This document shows positions 1 to 8,987 of a DNA stretch of 64,000 nucleotides, in pieces. Under the pieces are notes generated by a model. It made no database searches, was not told where the DNA came from, and saw only the letters and a list, made by a program, of their open reading frames with translations. The first letter of the stretch is position 1, and each line of letters opens with the position of its first letter. The translations under genes and the position numbers were made by a program. Origin of the DNA: Sphingomonas sp. (lineage in GTDB: Bacteria > Pseudomonadota > Alphaproteobacteria > Sphingomonadales > Sphingomonadaceae); assembly GCF_024508665.1 (NCBI RefSeq), contig NZ_JANINP010000002.1, positions 286,598-350,597 on the forward strand, given 5' to 3'.

Positions 1-1266
1 GCTCAGGGTTGGCTGACATCGCACGGCACGCGCGGGACGATGGTCTCCAGCCTCCACGACGACGACAAGCCGGCATTGCCGGCGGCGGCGCAGCGCAATG
101 CGGAAGCCGAGCGGGACCGTCCCGCCTATCGCTTCGAGCCACCCCCCGAACGCGCGCTCGCCTGGTCGGCGGATCGCGGCATCAAGCTGGATGAAGGGTC
201 GCCCGACGGCCGGCTGTTTCCCGTCGACGTGTTGAGCCGCGCCTATCGCACCGCGATCAAGCGCAGCGCGCGCGCGGACAGCATGTCCTATCGTGATCCC
301 CGCGGGACGCCGCTGTTGCGAGCGACGATCGCCGACATGCTTAAGGCCGAACGCGGGCTGGCGGTGACCGCCGACCATATCTGCATCACGCGCGGCAGCC
401 AGCACGGCATTTTTCTGGCCACCCAATTGCTGATCGCGCCGGGCGACGCCGTGCTGGTCGAGAAACTGACCTACGAACCGGCGGTGACCGCCTTCGCCGC
501 GCGCGGCGCGCGGATCGTGCCGGTCGGGCTCGATGATCAGGGGATCGACGTCGAGGATGTCGAGCGTGCCTGTCGCAAGCACAATGTGCGCGCGATCTTC
601 CTGACGCCGCACCACCAATTCCCGACCACCGTCGCACTGCGCCCCGAACGCCGGTTGCGCTTGCTCGAGCTCGCGCGGCAATTCGACTTCGCCTTGATCG
701 AGGACGATTACGACCACGAATTCCACTTCGAATCGCAGCCCTTGCTGCCGATGGCGAGCTATGCGCCGGCGCGCGTGATCTATGTCGGATCGCTCTCCAA
801 GCTGCTGCTGCCCGCGCTGCGGATCGGCTACATCGCGGCCCCGCCGCCGCTGATCGACGCCATCGCGCACCAAGTTTCGACGATCGACGGCATGGGTAAC
901 AGCTTCACCGAAGATGCCGTCGCCGAGTTGATCGAAAGCGGCGAGCTTCGCCGCCACGCGCGCAAGGCGTCGCAAATCTATGCGGCGCGGCGCAGCGCGT
1001 TCGCCGAGGCATTGCGCGAACGGTTGGGGGACAAGGCCGACATTCGCGTGCCCGACGGCGGGCTCGCCTTCTGGCTGCGCTTTCCGGACCCCGCCTTGCT
1101 CGACCGTATCGAACGGGCGGCGCCTGCATTGGGTCTCCGCTTCGCCGACTCTCGCTCATTCGCGACCAGCCCGGACGCCGAACGCGGGCTGCGGCTCGGT
1201 TTCGCCAGCCCAACCGAGGACGAGGCGCGGGCCGCGATCGCCTTGCTCGCTCAGGCCGCGGTGTAG
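1..1266 (+). CDS. MocR/PdxR-type GntR regulator with aminotransferase domain (5' partial)
   Basis: The frame is open from base 1, so the gene begins upstream of the window; an internal ATG lies at 40. The first residues (WLTSHGTRGT) look like the beta-wing end of a GntR winged helix. A fold-type I aminotransferase domain fills the rest. SLSKLLLPALRIGY carries the expected PLP-binding lysine at visible residue 267, and the IEDDYDHEF stretch that positions PLP in MocR proteins is present. MocR proteins are cytosolic transcription factors that sense PLP, amines or amino acids, often regulating a neighbouring gene. The 3' end overlaps the convergent amidohydrolase gene by 16 bp. If only the ATG at 40 were used it would be read as a plain aminotransferase, but the upstream in-frame residues argue against that. 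The effector is unknown. Confidence 0.85.
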   Translation, partial: AQGWLTSHGTRGTMVSSLHDDDKPALPAAAQRNAEAERDRPAYRFEPPPERALAWSADRGIKLDEGSPDGRLFPVDVLSRAYRTAIKRSARADSMSYRDPRGTPLLRATIADMLKAERGLAVTADHICITRGSQHGIFLATQLLIAPGDAVLVEKLTYEPAVTAFAARGARIVPVGLDDQGIDVEDVERACRKHNVRAIFLTPHHQFPTTVALRPERRLRLLELARQFDFALIEDDYDHEFHFESQPLLPMASYAPARVIYVGSLSKLLLPALRIGYIAAPPPLIDAIAHQVSTIDGMGNSFTEDAVAELIESGELRRHARKASQIYAARRSAFAEALRERLGDKADIRVPDGGLAFWLRFPDPALLDRIERAAPALGLRFADSRSFATSPDAERGLRLGFASPTEDEARAAIALLAQAAV

Positions 1267-2912
1267 CGCTGCTTCCCGCCGACGAAGGTGTGCAGCACCT
1301 TCGCATCCTGGACCTTGAGCGGATCGGTCGCCAGCAGGTCGCGATCGAACACCGCGATGTCGGCATAATAGCCCGGCGCAAGCTGGCCGGTGCGATCCTC
1401 CATGAAGCCGGACCAGGCATTGCCGCGCGTATAGGCGACCAACGTCTGTTCGGCGGTCACCTTCTGGTCCGGCAGCCAGCCGCCGGGATTGGCGCCGTCG
1501 ATCGTTCGCCGCGTCATTGCGGCATATAGCCCGGTCAGCGGATCGAGCGGCGCCACCGGCCAGTCCGACCCGAACGCGACATGCGCGCCGCTGTCGATCA
1601 GCGAACGGAAGGCATAGGTGCCGTTCAGCCGCTTCTCGCCGATCCGCTTCACTGCCCAACGCCCATCGTCGATCGCGTGGAACGGCTGGACCGAGGCGAC
1701 CACGCCCTGTTTCGCGAACCGCGCGATGCTCGACGGGCGAAGATGCTGGGCATGTTCGATGCGAAAACGTCGATCCTTGGCGCCATTGGTTCGCGCGACA
1801 TCGGCGAAAATATCGAGCATGTCGTCGTTGGCGCGGTCGCCGATCGCATGCGCCGCGACATGCAGCCCGTGCGCGTCGGCAGCGCCGATCCACTCGCGCA
1901 GATTGGCCAGGCTCGTCACGCGGACACCGCGCTGGCCAGGCGCATCGGTATAATCGTCGTAGAACACCGCGGTGCGCGAGCCGAGCGACCCGTCGGTCAG
2001 CGCCTTGACTCCGCCCCAGCGCAGCCAGTCGTCGCCGCGGCCTTCTTCCGCGACGATCCTGGCCATCTTTTCCCAATCGACCAGCGGCACGAAGGCATAG
2101 AAACGCATGTCGAGCGCCTTGCGCGCATGGAGCCGGCGCAAGGGCCCCCAGGTGGTCCAGTCGATCTCAGGATTGTGGACCTGCGCGACGCCCTTGCTCA
2201 GCCCGTGACGGATACCCAGCAGCACCGCCTCATCGGCATCGGCGTCGCTCGGCGGCGGGATCACGCGATCGACCAGCTTCGTGGCATTGTCCTTCAGGAC
2301 GCCGGTCGGATTGCCCTGCGCGTCGCGGACGATCACGCCGCCAGCGGGATCGGGCGTGTTGCGGTCGATCCCCGCCAGTTTCAGCGCGACGCTGTTGAGC
2401 AGATAGGAATGCAGATCGGTACGCGGCAGCGAAACCGGCGTGTCTGGAGTGACCGCGTCGATCCAGTCGTGGGTGGGCAAGGCGCCACCCAGCCTCTGTT
2501 CGTCCCATGTCCCGCCCAGGATCCATTTGCCCGGCCGCGCGCGCGCCGCCGCGCCCAGCCTTGCGGCGAAATCGGCGCGGTCGGTCGCGCTCAACAAATC
2601 GGGCTGGGTCAACGTCACCGAGCCGTGGAGGAAATGCGTATGGCCGTCAGTAAAGGCCGGCATGGCGAATGCGCCGCCGAGGTCGATCACGCGCGTCCGC
2701 GCCGTCGTCCGCGCCTTCACGGCATCGGCGCCGAGCACAGCGACGCGGTCACCGACGATGCCGAGAGCGGTCGCGCGCGGCCGTCCGGGCATTCCGGTCC
2801 AGATCGATCCGTTGACCAAGGCGACGTCGAGCCCGCGATCGGCGGCCAGCGCGCCGACGCGCCACGCCAGCGCGGTCGTGGCGGCTGCCCCCAGGAAAGT
2901 GCGGCGATCCAT
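1251..2912 (-). CDS. Exported amidohydrolase (YtcJ-like, amidohydrolase 3 family)
   Basis: This is a 553-aa metal-dependent hydrolase. The N-terminus MDRRTFLGAAATTALAW is a Tat-type signal with an RR motif, so the enzyme is probably exported to the periplasm. The HxH metal site (TDGHTHF, His91 and His93) and a later HAIGDRAN segment fit the family. The ATG at 2912 is chosen because a strong AGGGGAG ribosome site lies just upstream; an in-frame ATG at 2969 would bury the signal sequence. Relatives hydrolyse amides or cyclic amides, but the substrate cannot be read from sequence. It is divergent from the TBDR at 3174 and shares its regulatory gap, so the receptor and peptidase next door may supply its substrate (inference). 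Confidence 0.85.
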   Translation of the reverse strand: MDRRTFLGAAATTALAWRVGALAADRGLDVALVNGSIWTGMPGRPRATALGIVGDRVAVLGADAVKARTTARTRVIDLGGAFAMPAFTDGHTHFLHGSVTLTQPDLLSATDRADFAARLGAAARARPGKWILGGTWDEQRLGGALPTHDWIDAVTPDTPVSLPRTDLHSYLLNSVALKLAGIDRNTPDPAGGVIVRDAQGNPTGVLKDNATKLVDRVIPPPSDADADEAVLLGIRHGLSKGVAQVHNPEIDWTTWGPLRRLHARKALDMRFYAFVPLVDWEKMARIVAEEGRGDDWLRWGGVKALTDGSLGSRTAVFYDDYTDAPGQRGVRVTSLANLREWIGAADAHGLHVAAHAIGDRANDDMLDIFADVARTNGAKDRRFRIEHAQHLRPSSIARFAKQGVVASVQPFHAIDDGRWAVKRIGEKRLNGTYAFRSLIDSGAHVAFGSDWPVAPLDPLTGLYAAMTRRTIDGANPGGWLPDQKVTAEQTLVAYTRGNAWSGFMEDRTGQLAPGYYADIAVFDRDLLATDPLKVQDAKVLHTFVGGKQRYTAA

Positions 2913-2969
2913 CTTTAACTCCCCTGTCGTTCGCGACCGGACGATGCTGCTCCCTATCGCCGCGGGCAC

Positions 2970-3040
2970 GAAACATCCAAGCTGGCGAGCGCGACGGGTC
3001 CAAGCGTTGGACCCGTCGATATCCGCATTTTGGATGTTTC
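2970..3040. promoter_or_regulatory. Nested inverted repeats between amidohydrolase and TBDR genes
   Basis: The outer arms GAAACATCCAA (2970-2980) and TTGGATGTTTC (3030-3040) are perfect 11-bp complements. Inside them CGACGGGTCCAA (2992-3003) and TTGGACCCGTCG (3007-3018) form a perfect 12-bp hairpin with a 3-nt loop. No U-tract follows on either strand, so this is not an ordinary terminator. It lies in the 261-bp divergent gap (2913-3173) and may be an operator pair or an RNA leader structure for one of the two genes. Confidence 0.5.
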
Positions 3041-3173
3041 CGGTTCACCAATCTGGACCAAGCTGCGACGCTGTAGGGGCGCCGGCGACATCGGGCGGAG
3101 CGGCAGACAGTCCGAGCGAGGCGCAGCAGGAGACACTCAGCGGCCTGTCCGCGCTCGAACGAAGGGGTCCAAC

Positions 3174-5435
3174 GTGCGCATTTCTCGCTCTCTCAGAACC
3201 ACGTCCGCCGCCGCATTGGCGTTCGGCATCGCGCTCGCCGCACCCGGCATGGCGCAGGCGCAATCGGCTGCCGCGGCGCCGGCCAATGCCAATGACGACA
3301 GCTATGCCGGCAACGATCAGGACATCATCGTCACCGCGACCAAGCGCGCGGAGAGCCAGAGCCAGATCGCCATGCCGATCAGCGCGATCAGCGGCGACCA
3401 GCTCAACAAGATGAACGCCAACAGCCTGTCCGACTATATCAACCGGCTGCCCGGCGTCGTGTTCAACGATTATCAGCCAGGCGTGTCGGAAGTCGTGATC
3501 CGCGGCATCGCGGCGACCACCTATCACGAACAGGGCCAGACGACCGTCGGCTATTATCTCAACGAAATCAACGTCGTGGAGCCGGGCTTCCCGATCGGCA
3601 TTCCCGATGTCGATACGTTCGACCTCGACCGCGTCGAAGTGTTGCGCGGACCGCAGGGCACGTTGTTCGGGTCATCGACGCTGGGCGGCCTGGTCAATTA
3701 CGTCGTCAAGACCGCCGACCCGTCCAAGCTCGACGCGGCAGCCGAGGGGCTGATCGGGTCGACCGCGCATTCCGGCGGCGACCTGAATTATGCCGGCAAG
3801 ATCATGTTCAACCTGCCGATCATCAAGGACAAGCTGGCGGTCCGGGTGATGGCGCTGCAGCGCTACGATGCCGGCTTCATCGACAATGTCGGGCTGACGC
3901 CGGAGAAGAAGGGCAGCAACGATTTCCGCACGCGCGGCTTGCGCGGATCGATCGTGTTCACGCCATTCGAAGGAACCAAGATCACCTATCTCGGCGCGTA
4001 TCAGGACACCAAGCTCGACGATCAGACCTATATCACTTACGCCAACAGCTATAGCCGCAGCACCGGGCGGGTCGAACCGCAGACGACCAGTTTCCTGCTC
4101 AACAGCCTGCGTCTCGACCAGGATCTCGGCGACGTCGCGACGCTGACCGTGCTCGGCGCGATCGACGAGAAGAAGAATTACACGCTCTTCACCGATCCCT
4201 ATGGCTATGTCACCGGCACCTTCACCGGGCCGAACGTGGCCTATGATTATGCCAATGCCAATGCGAACATAAAGACGATCGAAGGACGGATCGCGTCGAA
4301 GGACAATGGCGGTCCGCTCAACTGGCTGATCGGTGTCAGCTATATGCGCGCGACCAAATTCTCCTACGATCAGATGTTCGCGCCGGGTGCCAATGCGTAC
4401 ATCACCGCCAATCCGGGCGGCTTCGCTTATCCCGCCTCGGTGCTGGCGCCCAACGACCGCATCTACGGATATCTGTCGGACACGCTGAACACCGATTTCG
4501 GCGTGTTCGGCGAAGCGACGTGGAAGCCGCTCAAGGGTTTCGAGATCACCGTCGGCGGCCGCTATTACAGCACCCGTGCCGAGGGCGACGTGACCAACAA
4601 GGCCGGCTTCGTCAGCGGCAGCCCGGTCGACCTGTCGGGCCATACCGACCAGAAGGACCATGGCTTCACGCCCAAGGCCTCGCTGGCGTTCCGCCCCAAT
4701 TCGCATTTCCTGGCGTACATGACCTATTCGCGCGGCTATCGCGTCGGCGGGATCAATCCCAATGCCGGCCTGTTGCCGACCATTCCCACCGCCTATGCGA
4801 GCGACAAGGTCGACAATTACGAGGCCGGCATCAAGACCACCTTGTGGAACCGGCTGACGATCGACGCCTCGATCTACAATATCGACTGGCACGGCATCCA
4901 GGCACGCCTGTTCGGTCCGGCACCGCAATATTATTCCTATGTTACCAATGCCGGCAGCGCCAACATCGTCGGCGTCGAATTCGCCGGATCGTTCCGCGCG
5001 ACGCGCGCGCTGACGCTGAGCACCAACGTCACTTATTCGGACGCCGAGCTGACCACCTTCCTGCCGGATACGTTCGCGGTGGGTGGCGGATACGTGTCGG
5101 GATCGACGCTGCCCGGGTCATCCAAATGGTCGGTCGCCAGCACGATCAGCTATGATCGCGACGATCTGCCGGGCAAGCCGTCGTTCGAGGTGGCGCATCG
5201 TTACCTGTCCAAGGCCCCGGTCGCGTTCGGATCGACCAGCACGCGCGGCGACTTCAACATCTTCGACGCGCGTGCCTCGTTCACCCTGGCCGGGCATTTC
5301 CGGCTGACCGGCTTCGTCAACAATCTGTTCAACGAATACGGCATCCTCAACGCGCCCTTCACGTCGCAATTCGCCCCGGCCTATTCGATCGTGCGGCCGC
5401 GCACCTATGGACTTCGCATCGACTGGAAGCTGTAA
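3174..5435 (+). CDS. TonB-dependent outer membrane receptor
   Basis: This is a 753-aa outer membrane receptor. A signal peptide (VRISRSLRTTSAAALAFG...AQAQS) is followed by a TonB-box-like stretch (DIIVTATKRAES), a plug domain with GVSEVVIRGIA and VEVLRGPQGTLFGSSTLGG, and a beta-barrel ending in a C-terminal aromatic-rich strand (LRIDWKL). The GTG start at 3174 is preferred because GAAGGGG sits about 7 nt upstream; frames further upstream lack signal features. Receptors of this class import siderophores or other large nutrients using TonB energy. The adjoining S9 peptidase (2 bp downstream, surely co-transcribed) and divergent amidohydrolase suggest a peptide or amide substrate rather than iron, but this is inference. 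Confidence 0.9.
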   Translation: MRISRSLRTTSAAALAFGIALAAPGMAQAQSAAAAPANANDDSYAGNDQDIIVTATKRAESQSQIAMPISAISGDQLNKMNANSLSDYINRLPGVVFNDYQPGVSEVVIRGIAATTYHEQGQTTVGYYLNEINVVEPGFPIGIPDVDTFDLDRVEVLRGPQGTLFGSSTLGGLVNYVVKTADPSKLDAAAEGLIGSTAHSGGDLNYAGKIMFNLPIIKDKLAVRVMALQRYDAGFIDNVGLTPEKKGSNDFRTRGLRGSIVFTPFEGTKITYLGAYQDTKLDDQTYITYANSYSRSTGRVEPQTTSFLLNSLRLDQDLGDVATLTVLGAIDEKKNYTLFTDPYGYVTGTFTGPNVAYDYANANANIKTIEGRIASKDNGGPLNWLIGVSYMRATKFSYDQMFAPGANAYITANPGGFAYPASVLAPNDRIYGYLSDTLNTDFGVFGEATWKPLKGFEITVGGRYYSTRAEGDVTNKAGFVSGSPVDLSGHTDQKDHGFTPKASLAFRPNSHFLAYMTYSRGYRVGGINPNAGLLPTIPTAYASDKVDNYEAGIKTTLWNRLTIDASIYNIDWHGIQARLFGPAPQYYSYVTNAGSANIVGVEFAGSFRATRALTLSTNVTYSDAELTTFLPDTFAVGGGYVSGSTLPGSSKWSVASTISYDRDDLPGKPSFEVAHRYLSKAPVAFGSTSTRGDFNIFDARASFTLAGHFRLTGFVNNLFNEYGILNAPFTSQFAPAYSIVRPRTYGLRIDWKL

Positions 5436-5437
5436 CC

Positions 5438-7531
5438 GTGCGGATCATGATCCGCCGCCTCACCACAGCCTTGCTGATCGCGCTGTCCCCCGTGCCGATG
5501 GTACGGGGGGCGGACGATCCGGCGCCGCTGCCCGCGGCGTCGGGCGGGCCGATCACGCCCGACGACATCATGAAGCTACGCGACATGCGCGACGTCGCGC
5601 TGTCGCCTGACGGCCACACGGTGCTGTTTACCGTCCAGGCGCAAATGTCGACCTTCGGCTCGCCGCACCAGACGATCTGGACGGTGCCGTCCGACGGCAG
5701 CGCCGCGGCCCGGCCGTTCATCGTCAGCGCGGGCGTCGACAGCGCGCCGCACTGGTCGCCCGACGGCAAGTGGATCGCCTTCCTGTCCAATCGGCCCAAC
5801 CCGCTGGTCAGCGACAAGGGCACCAGTTTCGCCTTTTCGACGGCCAACGCCGCCGGTCCCAATCCCCCGGTCGCCGGTACGCCGCCAGCGGGCGCCGCCG
5901 AGCCGGGGGCCGCCTCGACCCAATTGTGGCTGATGCCGGTCGGCGGCGGCGAGGCGATCCCGCTGACCGCTATGCCCGGCGACGTCAACGACATCGCCTG
6001 GTCGCCCGACGGCAAGCAGATCGCGTTCCTCAGCGTCGATCCGCAATCGGCCGAGGAGAAGCAGGCGATCGCCGGCGGCGCGAATTGGACCGAGATCGAC
6101 GGCGACCGCCATTTCAGCCGGCTGTGGATCCTCGACCTTGCCAGCCACAGCGCACGCCGCGTCTCGCCCGACGGGGTGAATGTCAGCGCGATGGACTGGT
6201 CGCCCGACGGCAAGCGGATGGCGTTGCGCGTCGCCGACACGACCCGGATCAACGATTATTTCTATCATTCGCGGCTGGTCCTGTTCGACCCCGCGAGCGG
6301 CACGATCGGCAAGACCGTGCTGGACAACGCCGCCGAAGGACCGTTCTGGTCGGCCGACGGCAAGTCGATCCTGGGCGAAGTGATCCGGCTGCCGGGCTTT
6401 ATCGGGCTGGGCCTGCGGGTCTGCGATCTCGACACTGAGGCGGTTCGCCCGCTCGCCGACGATCATCCCGGCCTGTTCACCAATGTCCGCTGGTCGGCCG
6501 ACGGCAAATCGGTGCTGGCGCTGTCGTTCGAGAAGACGCGCTCGGCCGTCGTGCGGATCGACCGCCGGAGCGGGACGGTGACGCGGGTCGCGGCGCTCGA
6601 CGGCGAGGCCAGCGACTTCGACATCAGCCGCGACGGCCGCCGGATGGTCGCCGCGCTCTCCAGCCCCGACCGCCCCGCCGACGTGTGGACGATCGCCGCC
6701 GGGAAGGCGCGCCCGATCACCCGGATCAACGGCCAGGTGGCCGACTGGAAGCTCGGCAAGGTCAGCGAGATCAGCTGGCGCAACAGCAAGGACGGTAAGA
6801 CCATCTACGGCGTGCTCGTCACGCCGCCGAACTACGTGCCCGGCACGCCGACCAAGATGGTGGTCGAGATCCATGGCGGTCCCGAATGGGCGTGGTGGTC
6901 GGGATGGCTCGGCAGCTGGCACGAATGGGCGCAGATGCTGGCGACGCACGGCTATGTCGTGTTCCTCCCCAATCCGCGCGGATCGGACGGCCAGGGCACC
7001 GATTTCGCCCGCGCGGTCGGCAACGACTGGGGCGGAATGGACTATCGGGACGTGATGGACGGGGTCGACGCGCTGATCGCGCGCAAAGTTGCCGATCCCA
7101 ACCGGCTGGGCATCGGCGGCTGGAGCTATGGCGGGTTCATGTCGGCCTGGGCAGTGACGCATGGCGACCGCTTCAAGGCCGCCGTAGTCGGCGCCGGGCC
7201 CACGGACCTCGTGCCGTTCGCGCGGATAACCGACACGCCCGACTTTCCGCTCGGCTATTATGGCGATGTCACCGCGAATATGGCCGATTACGACCGCAGC
7301 TCGTCGGCGCGGATGCTCGCCAATGTCCAAACTCCCGTCCTGATATTGCATGGCGAGGGCGACACCAGGGTACCGGTGACGCTGGGCCTAGAATTCTATC
7401 GCGGCTTGAAGATGCTCGGAAAGGATGCGGAGATGGTCAAATATCCGAACGAGCCGCACTGGTTCCACGATCCCGCGCACCAGCGCGATATCCAGCGCCG
7501 GGTTCTCGCCTGGTTCGACGCCCATCTCTGA
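5438..7531 (+). CDS. Exported S9-family peptidase (prolyl oligopeptidase type)
   Basis: This is a 697-aa enzyme with an N-terminal signal, then a WD40/TolB-like beta-propeller with repeated WSPDGK or WSADGK motifs, and a C-terminal alpha/beta hydrolase domain. The catalytic triad is visible: Ser563 in GGWSYGGF, Asp642 in GEGDTRVP and His674 in EPHWF. S9 peptidases cleave short peptides, with the propeller limiting access to the active site. The GTG start at 5438 is 2 bp after the TBDR stop and has GGAAG upstream; an ATG at 5447 is a possible alternative. The pairing with a TBDR suggests degradation of an imported peptide in the periplasm. The exact subfamily (acylaminoacyl- or dipeptidyl-peptidase) is not resolved. 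Confidence 0.9.
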   Translation: MRIMIRRLTTALLIALSPVPMVRGADDPAPLPAASGGPITPDDIMKLRDMRDVALSPDGHTVLFTVQAQMSTFGSPHQTIWTVPSDGSAAARPFIVSAGVDSAPHWSPDGKWIAFLSNRPNPLVSDKGTSFAFSTANAAGPNPPVAGTPPAGAAEPGAASTQLWLMPVGGGEAIPLTAMPGDVNDIAWSPDGKQIAFLSVDPQSAEEKQAIAGGANWTEIDGDRHFSRLWILDLASHSARRVSPDGVNVSAMDWSPDGKRMALRVADTTRINDYFYHSRLVLFDPASGTIGKTVLDNAAEGPFWSADGKSILGEVIRLPGFIGLGLRVCDLDTEAVRPLADDHPGLFTNVRWSADGKSVLALSFEKTRSAVVRIDRRSGTVTRVAALDGEASDFDISRDGRRMVAALSSPDRPADVWTIAAGKARPITRINGQVADWKLGKVSEISWRNSKDGKTIYGVLVTPPNYVPGTPTKMVVEIHGGPEWAWWSGWLGSWHEWAQMLATHGYVVFLPNPRGSDGQGTDFARAVGNDWGGMDYRDVMDGVDALIARKVADPNRLGIGGWSYGGFMSAWAVTHGDRFKAAVVGAGPTDLVPFARITDTPDFPLGYYGDVTANMADYDRSSSARMLANVQTPVLILHGEGDTRVPVTLGLEFYRGLKMLGKDAEMVKYPNEPHWFHDPAHQRDIQRRVLAWFDAHL

Positions 7532-7588
7532 TCGCTTGGCCGCGCTGGCAGCGGCGGCCGAAAAAACGACGACGGCTCGCTGGCCCAG

Positions 7589-8083
7589 TCACGTCCCCCT
7601 CCTGTTCCAAGGCCGCAGCAGGGCCATCGCACAATAGGCGGCTGCCAACGCCAACGGCAATTGGGCGTTGCCCGTGATCTCGAACAGGAAGTTGTCGGGC
7701 ATCTCATAGGCGGGGGGTGGGAAAAGGGCGCGCGCCGCCTGGGGGCCGGACAGGAAATAGACCAGGTTCTTGATCACATGGTTGTACCCGCCTTCGACCA
7801 GACCGATCAGACCGACCGGAAAGACCAGGATCATCGCGGCGGCAATGCGCGTCCACCAAAGCCCCGACCGCGTGCCTCGCCGCGATCCTCCGAGATACAA
7901 TGCCCGCGCGATCGCCAGGGCCAGGATGGGGGCGATGACGGCGACGTGTAAGCGCCAGGGCGTGTCATAGACGATCGCGCCATAGGCGTGATGGAATGCG
8001 GTCGTCGCCAGCACGGCAAAAGTGGAGAAACCGGCGAAGCGATAGGCGCGGACGGGAACCATGGGCCTGACCTGTTCGGACAT
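7589..8083 (-). CDS. Small integral membrane protein of unknown function
   Basis: The product is 164 aa with about four hydrophobic segments: roughly residues 15-35 (GFSTFAVLATTAFHHAYGAIV), 43-62, 80-105 and 140-160. It resembles proteins annotated only as hypothetical membrane proteins; no catalytic motif is visible. The ATG at 8083 is chosen because upstream in-frame sequence is Arg-rich and non-hydrophobic. The 191-bp gap to the TetR gene holds a short near-palindrome, CCGGAAAATTCCCGG (8142-8156), but no clear promoter. It lies on the same strand as the TetR gene and could be under its control. Confidence 0.65.
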   Translation of the reverse strand: MSEQVRPMVPVRAYRFAGFSTFAVLATTAFHHAYGAIVYDTPWRLHVAVIAPILALAIARALYLGGSRRGTRSGLWWTRIAAAMILVFPVGLIGLVEGGYNHVIKNLVYFLSGPQAARALFPPPAYEMPDNFLFEITGNAQLPLALAAAYCAMALLRPWNRRGT

Positions 8084-8274
8084 GTCGTGCTTTCGATCTC
8101 GATGAACCGAAGCGCCAACTAGGCAAAGCCGGGGACTTCCGCCGGAAAATTCCCGGACAGGAGACCTTTGCCGCGTCCGGAAAGATACTTCCCGCTCGAA
8201 CAGGCCGCGAAAACCTGCGGCAGGGCCGGTCCGAAGTCGAGAACGAACGGCCGTATGTCGGCCTGCCCGCCGGA

Positions 8275-8853
8275 TTACGATGCAACCGTCCGCTGCCCCG
8301 CGAGGCCGTCGCGAATGAGTTGCTGGAACATCGCATCGAGCGCTTCCGGCGCCAATCTTCCCCTGCCGTCCAGCCACCATGCCAGCAGCGCGGTGAAGGC
8401 GCCCGCCACGAACTGCAGCGCTACGTCCGGCGGCACGTCGGCGGCGATCGTCAGATGCTTAAGGTCGCCCCGCGCGAGTTCGAGCACCAATTGACGAAGC
8501 TCGCCCAGGAGAAGATCGCTCGCCTGACTCCCGGCGAAGGCGCCGTAGAGATCGCGATGGTCCGCCAGGTGGCGGATGACCGGCAGGGCAAAAGGGAGCA
8601 GGCAAGCGGGTGCGTCGTCCCGCTCCTCGCTGGCCGCCGCCGCCAGCTCCGCGCGCAGCAGCCGAAAGCTCAAGCGCACCAGCTGATCCTTGCCCGAACA
8701 ATGCGAATAAAACGTCGACCGCCCGATATCGGCCTCGTCGAGAATGTCCTGGACGGTGATGTCGGCATAAGCCTTGCGCCGCAAAAGGCCGACCAGCGCC
8801 GCGCGCATTGCCCTTTGGGTCCGCGCGACGCGGCGGTCGATGTTGTCGGGCAT
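8275..8853 (-). CDS. TetR/AcrR family transcriptional regulator
   Basis: This is a 192-aa regulator. The N-terminal helix-turn-helix is clear (ITVQDILDEADIGRSTFYSHCSGKDQL, about residues 35-62), and the C-terminal helices resemble the TetR_C ligand domain. The ATG at 8853 is preceded by a textbook GGAGGAG site; an upstream in-frame ATG at 8904 has none. TetR proteins repress until they bind a small ligand. The gene is divergent from the peroxiredoxin-like gene at 8988, and two inverted repeats lie in the shared 134-bp gap. The simplest reading is autoregulation plus control of the rightward genes. Confidence 0.9.
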   Translation of the reverse strand: MPDNIDRRVARTQRAMRAALVGLLRRKAYADITVQDILDEADIGRSTFYSHCSGKDQLVRLSFRLLRAELAAAASEERDDAPACLLPFALPVIRHLADHRDLYGAFAGSQASDLLLGELRQLVLELARGDLKHLTIAADVPPDVALQFVAGAFTALLAWWLDGRGRLAPEALDAMFQQLIRDGLAGQRTVAS

Positions 8854-8897
8854 CGGCTCCTCCAGTTCGGGGATTTTTACCCGGGTCCGTTCACAAC

Positions 8898-8940
8898 CGA
8901 ACATCCGCGATGATTAATCCTTCGGAAAATCGGATGTTCG
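8898..8940. promoter_or_regulatory. Inverted repeat, candidate operator upstream of tetR
   Basis: CGAACATCCG (8898-8907) and CGGATGTTCG (8931-8940) are perfect 10-bp complements separated by 23 bp, about 45 bp upstream of the tetR start. This spacing could hold a promoter for tetR between two half-sites. Which protein binds is inference. Confidence 0.45.
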
Positions 8941-8954
8941 TTCGTTATCGTACT

Positions 8955-8970
8955 TTCGTTCAGTAACGAA
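8955..8970. promoter_or_regulatory. Candidate TetR operator next to the peroxiredoxin-like gene
   Basis: TTCGTTCAGTAACGAA is a 16-bp site with perfect 6-bp arms around a 4-bp centre, a size and shape typical of TetR operators. A second TTCGTTA half-site begins 14 bp upstream at 8941. It lies 17 bp before the GTG start used here and overlaps the ATG at 8970, so binding would block transcription of the rightward genes. Confidence 0.5.
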
Positions 8971-8987
8971 TGGAACGGAGTTCCTTG

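Noticed and set aside
8970..8987. ATG at 8970 as start of the peroxiredoxin-like gene
   Set aside because: No ribosome site, and it lies within the palindrome; GTG at 8988 has ACGGAG at the right distance.
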